Under the pieces are notes generated by a model, which was not told where the DNA came from, made no database searches, and saw only the letters and a program-made list of their open reading frames with translations. Both the position numbers and the translations under genes were made by a program. A DNA stretch of 62,765 nucleotides, taken from Flavobacteriaceae bacterium. Lineage in GTDB: Bacteria > Bacteroidota > Bacteroidia > Flavobacteriales > Flavobacteriaceae. Below, one piece after another: positions 35,705-43,178 of the stretch (position 1 is the first letter of the stretch; every line of letters starts with the position of its first letter). The stretch spans positions 1 to 62,765 of the forward strand of contig JABSPM010000007.1 in the NCBI GenBank assembly GCA_013215095.1, in the 5' to 3' direction.

Positions 35705-37066
35705 TTAAAATTTTAAAATTTTCAAAGATTTGTGTTTTCGAAGGTAATTCTGGATAATGTGTTGCGCATCTCTATTGCTTTGCATTGGCGTAATTAAAGA
35801 CTTTAAAATATCTATATTGTTAATTTGATAATTTAAATTAAAAAAAGCAATACCTTGAAAAATGCCATGCTCTATAAGTATAGCACTACGCTCATCTATA
35901 GATCTGCCTTTATCTATAATTACCATATTTCGATTTTTTAAGCTGTGATGATTAATGATGTGTTGCTTGCGCTTATTGTAAACACTTATAGCTTCTTCAT
36001 TAACACAAGCCCCATTGCATTGTTTTATGGTATAATTGAAACAACTTGTTTTGCTAGGATATGCTCCAGTTAATTTTTGACAAAGATTATGTTCTTCTGT
36101 TACTTTTGAGATAAAACGTTTTGCACTTTGAAGATTAGAAAATGTAGTTATTGGTGTTTCTGGGCAATTGACCTTAGCAATTTTAAAGTTGATATAGCCA
36201 TTGCTATCTACAAAACTGTAAAGCCCGTGCGAAAAGATGCTACGTCTTAGAGCACGATTAAACTTGGGCTTGTTACGTTTTATTTCTTCGCTCTCCTTTA
36301 AGAGTGCAACGAGTTCACTGCCTGTGTCTTCATAGGTCACTCCATTTACTTGTTTCTGTATTTTTTTGGATTTGTGCGTTTGACTAGTAAAGTGTTGATT
36401 GATACGTTTTTTTATGTTTTTGCTCTTTCCTATATAAATAATATCACCATTAGAATCGTGCATGTAATATACGCCTGTAATACTAGGAAGTGCGTCAATA
36501 ATCCTTTTGAGATGTTTTTCTATTTGGAGCTTAGGTTCCATTTTTATGGAAGACTGGATAATCGTTTTATCCAAATCTTTATCCATAAGAAGTTTAAATA
36601 GTTTTACTGTAGCTTGAGCATCACCAGCAGCACGATGTCTGTCACTAATAGGGATACCAAGTTTGCGAACCAATTTGCCTAAACTATAAGACTCCTGTCC
36701 TGGAATAATAGTTTTGGATAGTTCTACAGTGCATAAGGTTTGCCTTTCATAATCATACCCAAGTCTTTTGAATTCAGTTTTTAAAATACGATAATCAAAA
36801 CGCGCATTATGAGCAACAATAATGCAGTTTTCTGTAATTTCAACAATGCGCTTGGCAAGTTCATAAAATTTCGGGGCATTTCGCAACATGTTATTATTAA
36901 TACCTGTCAAATTAACTACGAAAGGTTGAATTTTCTTTTCGGGGTTAATCAGGCTAATAAATTGGTCTATAATGGTATGACCATCATATTTATAAATAGC
37001 AATTTCGGTAATACCTTCTTCGTTGTATTTCCCTCCAGTAGTTTCTATGTCAACAATTGCGTAAAT
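35705..37066 (-). CDS. DnaQ-type 3'-5' exonuclease fused to a GIY-YIG nuclease domain (non-ATG start)
   Basis: Residues about 1-165 are a DEDDh exonuclease: motif I VDIETTGGKYNEEGITEIAI, then VVNLTGINNNM, AHNARFDYRIL and HRAAGDAQATVKLF. Residues about 195-275 are GIY-YIG (GVYYMHDSNGDIIYIGKSKN, then RINQHF), followed by a UvrC-like stretch. No ATG, GTG or TTG precedes motif I: the frame opens after TAA and the homologous start position is ATT at 37064-37066 (ATT TAC GCA ATT GTT GAC), with AGGA just upstream. Starting at the first TTG (36910) would delete motif I. The upstream yggS-like gene ends 11 bases away. Likely role: DNA repair proofreading or incision. Confidence 0.8.
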   Translation of the reverse strand: MYAIVDIETTGGKYNEEGITEIAIYKYDGHTIIDQFISLINPEKKIQPFVVNLTGINNNMLRNAPKFYELAKRIVEITENCIIVAHNARFDYRILKTEFKRLGYDYERQTLCTVELSKTIIPGQESYSLGKLVRKLGIPISDRHRAAGDAQATVKLFKLLMDKDLDKTIIQSSIKMEPKLQIEKHLKRIIDALPSITGVYYMHDSNGDIIYIGKSKNIKKRINQHFTSQTHKSKKIQKQVNGVTYEDTGSELVALLKESEEIKRNKPKFNRALRRSIFSHGLYSFVDSNGYINFKIAKVNCPETPITTFSNLQSAKRFISKVTEEHNLCQKLTGAYPSKTSCFNYTIKQCNGACVNEEAISVYNKRKQHIINHHSLKNRNMVIIDKGRSIDERSAILIEHGIFQGIAFFNLNYQINNIDILKSLITPMQSNRDAQHIIQNYLRKHKSLKILKF

Positions 37067-37077
37067 AATGTCCTGTT

Positions 37078-37749
37078 TTATATTTTATAATTCCTTGCTC
37101 CAAAAATACTACTACCTACTCTTATCATAGTGCTACCATTAGCAATAGCTAGCTTATAATCGCCACTCATCCCCATAGAAATAGTGTGTAGATTACAATT
37201 ATACTTAGAGATATGTTTTAAATTCTCAAAAGTCGCTTTCAAATATTTAAATTCTTCAGCAACCTGATGCTGGTCAGGTGTAAATGTAGCCATTCCCATA
37301 AGACCAACAACATTAATATGTTTTAAACTATCAAAAATTTCACTGTTTAAAATTTCAAAAGCTTCAGTTGCAGTCATTCCAAACTTGCTATCTTCAGAGG
37401 CAATTTTTATTTGTAGTAAGCAATCGATTACTCTATTGTGTTTTAGTCCTTGTTTGTTGATTTCTTGTAAAAGTTTAAAATTATCAACTCCATGAATTAG
37501 ACTTACAAATGAGGCCATATATTTAACCTTATTTCGTTGCACATGTCCAATCATATGCCACTGAATATCTGCTGGCAATTGTTCATGTTTTTCAATCATT
37601 TCTTGGATTTTGTTTTCACCAAAAATGCGTTGTCCAGCCGCATAGGCTTCCTGTAAATCTGAAATAGGTTTGGTCTTAGAAACCGCCACTAAGGTAACAT
37701 GAGTTGGAAGTTGAGATTTTATCTGATGTAAATGTTTTGAAATAGACAT
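37078..37749 (-). CDS. YggS/PROSC-family PLP-binding protein
   Basis: 223 aa, single TIM-barrel PLP protein. The cofactor lysine is in LVAVSKTKPISDLQEAY near residue 25. Later landmarks are FGENKIQEM, WHMIGHVQRNKVKY and SMGMSGDYKLAIANGSTMIRVG. The family controls free PLP and amino acid balance and has no clear enzyme activity. It is 2 bp from the DUF1015 gene and probably in one unit with it and the exonuclease. Confidence 0.93.
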   Translation of the reverse strand: MSISKHLHQIKSQLPTHVTLVAVSKTKPISDLQEAYAAGQRIFGENKIQEMIEKHEQLPADIQWHMIGHVQRNKVKYMASFVSLIHGVDNFKLLQEINKQGLKHNRVIDCLLQIKIASEDSKFGMTATEAFEILNSEIFDSLKHINVVGLMGMATFTPDQHQVAEEFKYLKATFENLKHISKYNCNLHTISMGMSGDYKLAIANGSTMIRVGSSIFGARNYKI

Positions 37750-37751
37750 AT

Positions 37752-38990
37752 TTATAGTTCGTATATAGTAACACCGCTACGGAGTTTGGGTTGTATAAAT
37801 GTACTTTTCGGTGGCATGGTCAAACCTTCATTGGCAATAGATTTCATCTCATCAATGGTAATAGGAACAAGTCCAAATCCGATTTTGAACTCACCACTAT
37901 CTACTTTAGATTTAATGGTAACCAAATCACTTTTTCCATGCGAATAATCTAAGCGTTGGTCGTTGCGCATATCATGAATTCCTAAAATGGGTTCAAGTAT
38001 AGTTTTATAGAGAATCTGAGTATCTAAAGCGTCCAATGCATTTTTAAAAGCGTATTTGGCTTTTCTGAGATACAAGGAATAAAATTCGCCATCAATATAC
38101 ATGCTAAAGTGATGCTTTTTTGATGGTCTATAGAGTTGAGAACCTCTATTTTCTATACGATACATGGTGTCTAATTTGATCAAAAAAGCTTCTTTAGACA
38201 TACCGTTTAAATCTTTAATCAAACGATTAAATTCATAAATACGCAAGTGTGATTCAGGAATCATATAGCTCATGAAGAAGTTATATGGCTTTGTGTCTGA
38301 AAAATTAGAATCGTCCTTCCTTAAATCCTTTGTTAGACGATAAGACGAGGCAGAACGATGATGACCATCGGCAATATAAATACTATCCATAGTTTTAAAT
38401 GCCGATGCAATGGCTTCAATTTTTTCAGGAGCATTTACCAACCATAAATAATGGGTATCTCTATAGGTTGTGGTAAATTCAAACTCTGCACGCGATTTCT
38501 GAACCTCTTCAACAATGGAATTTATAATAGGATTGTCGGGGTAGGTGAGTAGCACGGGTTCTGCATTAAATCCTACAGTTTTTAAATATTCTTTAAATAC
38601 TTCTTCTCGATACTCTATAGTGTCTTCATGCTTTTTGATAAGGTCAGTTTCATAGTCATCTGTACTTGCGGCACCTACAATACCACAAAACACATTGCCT
38701 TCTCTATTAACGATTTTATACACATAATAACTAGGTGTGTCATCTTGCATAAAAATAGCATCTTCCTTAAATTCCAAATACCGATTTTTAACTAAAGCAT
38801 AGCGTTCTTCACCTTCTAGTTCTAATTGGTATTTATAACCTGGATTTACAATATGTAAAAACGAAAATGGATTGTAATCCAAACGTGCTTCTCGTTCTGC
38901 TTGTGTATAGGTTTGGTAAGCACGTGCTGCAACAAGACTTACTTTATCCCTTGTCGGTCTAACGGCTTTAAATGGTAGAATTTTTGCCAC
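37752..38990 (-). CDS. DUF1015 family protein
   Basis: 412 aa. It carries the family marks ILPFKAVRPTRDKV at the start, YIADGHHRSASSYRL near 195-210 and LDYSHGKSDLVTIKSKVDSG near 345. Homologues often lie beside serine/hydroxypyruvate metabolism genes. The His-rich GHHR suggests metal or phosphate handling, but no activity is established for this protein. It heads the unit with yggS-like and exonuclease genes. Confidence 0.85.
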   Translation of the reverse strand: MAKILPFKAVRPTRDKVSLVAARAYQTYTQAEREARLDYNPFSFLHIVNPGYKYQLELEGEERYALVKNRYLEFKEDAIFMQDDTPSYYVYKIVNREGNVFCGIVGAASTDDYETDLIKKHEDTIEYREEVFKEYLKTVGFNAEPVLLTYPDNPIINSIVEEVQKSRAEFEFTTTYRDTHYLWLVNAPEKIEAIASAFKTMDSIYIADGHHRSASSYRLTKDLRKDDSNFSDTKPYNFFMSYMIPESHLRIYEFNRLIKDLNGMSKEAFLIKLDTMYRIENRGSQLYRPSKKHHFSMYIDGEFYSLYLRKAKYAFKNALDALDTQILYKTILEPILGIHDMRNDQRLDYSHGKSDLVTIKSKVDSGEFKIGFGLVPITIDEMKSIANEGLTMPPKSTFIQPKLRSGVTIYEL

Positions 38991-39435
38991 AATTTTTAGG
39001 ATTTAATATAAGATAAAAAATTATCATTTATTAGTATTTATAAATATCTTACGTTATCGACTTATCTGGTTAAAAACGATTTTTAAGGCGTTTTTGAAGT
39101 GCTAAAATAAGGTTGCAAAGGGGGCAAAATCTTATTTAGAAAAACAATTAGGCTTATGAAACGTCTAACTAAAGTTTCTGTACTGTCTTGTTTATAACAT
39201 TCCAATGCTTTAATTTACGAATAATATTGTCAGGACAACACATTTGAAAATAGAAGGTTTAAACAAATACATTTTCATCTTATGCGATGAACGTTTTTTG
39301 GGTTATTTTATAGTCACTATTTGCTTTAGAAATCAATTGTAATGCATAATAATACATAGTAATATCCCGAGATACGTTTTAAATGAAATAAATTTGCACC
39401 CGCTTAAGTCATTGTAAATATTGTTTTTAAACGAA
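38991..39435. other. 445-bp intergenic space with an orphan stable-RNA-type promoter
   Basis: No open frame is credible. The only clear item is TAAATTTG at 39389-39396 leading into TTTGCACCCGC, the same 11 bases as at the tRNA-Ser promoter, pointing right. No tRNA or other structured RNA is seen after it; the next gene is the leftward hydroxyacyl-CoA dehydrogenase. No terminator is recognised for that gene. Confidence 0.5.
39389..39403 (+). promoter_or_regulatory. orphan TAnnTTTGCACCCGC promoter
   Basis: TAAATTTG followed by CACCCGC. The last 11 bases equal those at the tRNA-Ser promoter (510-520, minus strand). It would transcribe into the 3' end of the convergent dehydrogenase gene. No -33 TTTG is evident. 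Confidence 0.45.
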
Positions 39436-40326
39436 TTATCCGTTAAATTGCTTCGCCACTTTTTCTGCTTTTTTGCTTTCGGAATAGTCATAGAAACCTT
39501 CACCAGATTTCACACCTAATTTTCCAGCTCTAACCATGTTTACTAATAATGGACATGGCGCATATTTCGCGTTTTTAAAGCCTTCATGCATTACATTTAA
39601 GATAGATAAACAGACGTCTAATCCAATAAAATCTGCTAATTGTAATGGTCCCATAGGGTGTGCCATACCAAGTTTCATCACAGTGTCAATTTCTTCTACT
39701 CCAGCAACGCCATTATATAAGGTTTCAATAGATTCATTTAGCATTGGCATTAAAATACGATTTGCCACAAATCCAGGATAGTCATTTACTTCTACAGGTA
39801 CTTTCTTTAGAGCCTGAGACATTGTCATGATGGTCTCTGTTACTTCATCACTAGTATTGTAGCCTCTAATGATTTCAACTAACTTCATTATTGGTACGGG
39901 GTTCATAAAGTGCATGCCAATTACTTTTTCTGGACGTGAAGTTACAGCTGCAATCTGCGTAATTGAAATTGAAGAGGTATTCGTAGCTAAAATAGTATCT
40001 ACATTACAGGCTTGGTCTAGCGTCTTAAAAATATTTAATTTTAAATCTACATTTTCTGTTGCAGCTTCAATTACCAATTCTGCAGAAGCAACGCCTTCTG
40101 TTAGTTCGGTATATGTAGTAATATTATTTAGTGTTGCTGTTTTATCATTCTCAGTGATTTTACCTTTAGATACCATTCTATCTAAATTCCTTGTTATCGT
40201 ACCAATTCCTTTTTCTAGAGCGGCTGCGCTAATATCAATTAAATTTACATTAAAATCACATTGCGCAAAGGTATGCGCAATTCCATTTCCCATAGTTCCA
40301 GCTCCAATGACTGCTACATTTTTCAT
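39436..40326 (-). CDS. 3-hydroxyacyl-CoA (3-hydroxybutyryl-CoA) dehydrogenase
   Basis: 296 aa. The NAD-binding site is VIGAGTMGNGIAHTFAQ at the N-terminus; ATNTSSISITQIA and the catalytic His in IGMHFMNPVPIMKLVEII (about 132-150) follow. The C-terminal domain has NRILMPMLNESIETL and GLDVCLSIL. Short single-function form, normal length. Oxidises L-3-hydroxyacyl-CoA in fatty acid or butyrate metabolism. It lies 10 bp after the Gfo/Idh gene. Confidence 0.92.
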   Translation of the reverse strand: MKNVAVIGAGTMGNGIAHTFAQCDFNVNLIDISAAALEKGIGTITRNLDRMVSKGKITENDKTATLNNITTYTELTEGVASAELVIEAATENVDLKLNIFKTLDQACNVDTILATNTSSISITQIAAVTSRPEKVIGMHFMNPVPIMKLVEIIRGYNTSDEVTETIMTMSQALKKVPVEVNDYPGFVANRILMPMLNESIETLYNGVAGVEEIDTVMKLGMAHPMGPLQLADFIGLDVCLSILNVMHEGFKNAKYAPCPLLVNMVRAGKLGVKSGEGFYDYSESKKAEKVAKQFNG

Positions 40327-40336
40327 ATATATACTT

Positions 40337-41299
40337 TTATTTAAAACAATTAATTATTTGAGTTGCAACACGCAGGGCTTCGGTGCCATCATGCAATGTT
40401 ACAATAGGTTTTGTGTTGGTGTTAATGGCGTTTGCAAATGTTTCTAGTTCATCCAAAATAGCATTGTTATTTGCAATTTCAGGATTGTCAAAATAAATTT
40501 GTTTTTTGATACCTTCTGCATTTTGAAGTACCATATCAAAATCTCCAGGAACTTCCGGAGCATCCTTCATTTTTACCACTTCACATTTTTTTTCTAAGAA
40601 ATCTACACTGATATAGGCATCTTTTTGAAAGAAACGAGATTTGCGCATATTTTTTAATGAAATTCTACTGGCAGTTAGGTTTGCGACACAGCCATTTTCA
40701 AACTCCAATCTTGCATTTGCAATATCGGGAGAATTACTAATTACTGAAACACCACTAGCTTGCACATTGACAACTTTAGACCTTACAACACTCAGTATAA
40801 TATCAATGTCATGAATCATTAAATCCAAAACGACAGGAACATCTGTTCCTCTTGGATTAAATTCTGCCAAGCGATGTGTTTCTATAAACATTGGATTTTC
40901 CAATTGGTCTTTAACCCCTAAAAACGCAGGATTAAAACGCTCTACATGACCAACTTGTCCTCTAAGATTGTGTTGTGCGAGCAGTTGTCTAATGTGCTCT
41001 GCTTCCTCAACAGTATTGGTAATCGGCTTTTCTATGAAAATATGTTTGCCTTTCGCAATAGCCTGTTTTGCACATTCATAATGTGATAGCGTTGGAGTAA
41101 CAATATCTACCATATCTACAGCATCAATTAAAGCATCAATGGTCTCAAAGTAGGTGTAGCCAAATTCTTCTGCAACGTTTTGTGCATTCTCTTTGTTGGC
41201 ATCATAAAAACCAACAAGTTCATATTTGTCAGATTGGTTAAGTAGTCGTAAGTGAATTTTTCCTAGGTGTCCAGCACCCAATACACCAGCTTTTAGCAT
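40337..41299 (-). CDS. Gfo/Idh/MocA-family oxidoreductase
   Basis: 320 aa. Rossmann start KAGVLGAGHLGKIHLRLL, then the family's IEKPITNTVEEAEHI near 95 (EKP motif) and a C-terminal alpha/beta domain with DLMIHDIDIILSVV. The NAD(P) enzyme acts on a sugar or related alcohol; the substrate is unknown. A TATTTTTG box lies just upstream. Confidence 0.9.
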   Translation of the reverse strand: MLKAGVLGAGHLGKIHLRLLNQSDKYELVGFYDANKENAQNVAEEFGYTYFETIDALIDAVDMVDIVTPTLSHYECAKQAIAKGKHIFIEKPITNTVEEAEHIRQLLAQHNLRGQVGHVERFNPAFLGVKDQLENPMFIETHRLAEFNPRGTDVPVVLDLMIHDIDIILSVVRSKVVNVQASGVSVISNSPDIANARLEFENGCVANLTASRISLKNMRKSRFFQKDAYISVDFLEKKCEVVKMKDAPEVPGDFDMVLQNAEGIKKQIYFDNPEIANNNAILDELETFANAINTNTKPIVTLHDGTEALRVATQIINCFK

Positions 41300-41315
41300 G
41301 TTTTTCAGTTTTTAA

Positions 41316-41323
41316 CAAAAATA
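41316..41323 (-). promoter_or_regulatory. -7 box TATTTTTG of the Gfo/Idh gene
   Basis: TAnnTTTG on the minus strand, 16 bases before the ATG. It probably also serves the dehydrogenase gene downstream. Confidence 0.5.
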
Positions 41324-41438
41324 GGATTTTTTCAGCGTTTATGCATGTGAAATTTTTAATAAAAAATATTATGATTCTATCTCTTTAAGAACCTATATTT
41401 GGAATTAATTGTTTGACTTAACAAAATTGATATAACCA

Positions 41439-42080
41439 TTGAAAGACACGTTTAAACATCAAGGCATGCGCCAAAAATTGGTGGACACTATTACAGCAAA
41501 AGGTATTAAGAATGAAAATGTAAGGGCTGCAATAGGAAAAATTCCGAGACATTTGTTTATGGATTCTAGCTTTTTGGACCATGCTTATCAAGATAAAGCA
41601 TTTCCTATTGCAGCAGAACAAACCATTTCTCAGCCTTATACTGTGGCATTTCAAACCGAGTTATTAGCCTTAGAAAAAGGGCATAAGGTGTTAGAAATTG
41701 GTACAGGAAGCGGGTATCAATGTGCTGTATTGTGCGAACTTGGAGCTAAAGTCTATAGTATTGAGCGTCAAAAAGAATTATTTAAAAAAACGAGTAATTT
41801 TTTACCAAAATTAGGTTATAGACCTAAGAAATTGATTTTCGGAGATGGTTATAAAGGTTTGCCAGAAGAAGCCCCTTTTGATAGTATTATTGTTACAGCT
41901 GGTGCGCCATTTGTACCCAAACCTTTATTAGCTCAATTAAAAGTGGATGGGCGACTTGTCATTCCTATAGGTAATGAAACACAAACCATGACTCTATTTA
42001 TACGAAAGAGTCCTAAAGAATTTGTCAAGCAAGAGTTTGGCGATTTTAGATTTGTGCCAATGCTAGAAAATAAGGCTTAG
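41439..42080 (+). CDS. pcm: protein-L-isoaspartate O-methyltransferase
   Basis: 213 aa. SAM-binding motif I VLEIGTGSGYQCAVLCELGA (about 85-104) and the family signatures IPRHLFMDSSF and QTISQPYTVAFQTELL. It repairs isoaspartyl residues in aged proteins. Start is TTG at 41439: a stop lies two codons upstream and the next ATG would cut conserved sequence. It is divergent from the Gfo/Idh gene. Confidence 0.92.
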   Translation: MKDTFKHQGMRQKLVDTITAKGIKNENVRAAIGKIPRHLFMDSSFLDHAYQDKAFPIAAEQTISQPYTVAFQTELLALEKGHKVLEIGTGSGYQCAVLCELGAKVYSIERQKELFKKTSNFLPKLGYRPKKLIFGDGYKGLPEEAPFDSIIVTAGAPFVPKPLLAQLKVDGRLVIPIGNETQTMTLFIRKSPKEFVKQEFGDFRFVPMLENKA

Positions 42081-42560
42081 AAAAAATTGTACTAGTGTCT
42101 CATTGAAAATGCCTATTGGACTTTGAGCTAATTAAGGCTTGGGGTTCATTTTAAAACTGTTTGTAATTATACCTGTAATTTACTGCAATGATTTTTGAGT
42201 TTCGTCTTTCATTTCAGTAACGCGTTGCAAAATGTTTTCATTTTTTTGGGTAATGTTGTATTTATGCCCAAGAAAAACATTTCAATAAAGATGCTTTTTC
42301 TCAACATGAACAGTAGGATTACAAAACCGCTTTTTATTGCCATATTTTGTTGAGTTATTTAAGTATTAGAAGGTTTGTTTTGAATTTTGAATTACTGAAT
42401 ATTTAGTTTGCTTAAATATTATAAATGTCATGTCGTTTTTTTTGGGTTTAAATCCGTGTTTTGTGTTTAATTGTATTTTCGTGCGAAAAATGTGTAATAT
42501 GAAGTTTTGTGTTGATACTTAGTTGCAAAAAAATAGGACTTAAAAAACAAAAACGATTCG
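42081..42560. other. 480-bp intergenic space, AT-rich, with faint coding traces
   Basis: No supported gene. On the minus strand two short frames near 42180-42350 (one reading KNENILQRVTEMKDETQKSL) look like fragments of an old coding region joined by a frameshift, but I do not recognise a family. Confidence 0.35.
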
Positions 42561-43166
42561 ATGAATTTTTTTTATGCTTTTCTACTAACTCTAGATGCTC
42601 AAAATTATAGCGAATATACAACAGGTAATTCTGATGATTTAGATGTTGATCCAACTTTTGGAGTTTGTATGATGGGTGGTGCTAGTGAAAATGATAATGC
42701 AATGATTTGGTTCTTGGAACGTGCAAATGTAGGATTATTAACTTGGAATAGAGCAGGAGAGGCTGTTAAAGTGGCAAAAATTGTAGGAACTCAAAATGGT
42801 GAAAACATATTTAATCTTATAGATTGGATAACAACTGAAGGTGCAAATTGGGGAAATTGGTATGTTAATAATGGCTCATTCTTAACGTCTAATACTACCA
42901 ATCCAGATTGTAATTTGTTAAGTGGTTTAGATTTAGATCAACTTGAAATTAATGTCAGTCTAAATCCATTTAAGCATCAAATAAATCTTCAAGGAATTAG
43001 TGAAGCCTATCAACTTGATATCTTCGATATTCATGGTAAAATAATATATAGCGCCACATTATATAATGATAAGTCTATAAATTTAAGTCATCTTCAAAGT
43101 GGTTTATATCTTATAGAGATAAGCATAAAAACTAAAATAAAACAGTTGAAGCTAATAAAGCGCTAG
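42561..43166 (+). pseudogene. internally deleted cyanophycinase-like T9SS protein
   Basis: 201 aa in one frame, but it is the two ends of a longer protein. Residues 14-58 (QNYSEYTTGN...GVCMMGGASENDNAMIWFLE) match the start of secreted cyanophycinase-like (peptidase S51) proteins, and residues about 62-110 (WNRAGEAVKVAKIVGTQNGE...EGANWGNWYVNNG) match the segment just before the C-terminal domain. The roughly 250 residues with the catalytic Ser are missing at the join near 42735. The last about 75 residues form a type IX secretion sorting domain (GLYLIEISIKTKIKQLKLIK). The signal peptide is also short. The frame survives, so a small secreted product is possible, but peptidase activity is not. 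Confidence 0.65.
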
Positions 43167-43178
43167 TATAATGTTAAA

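Noticed and set aside
39869-40447. 192-codon plus-strand frame across the dehydrogenase and Gfo/Idh junction
   Set aside because: Antisense of two recognised genes.
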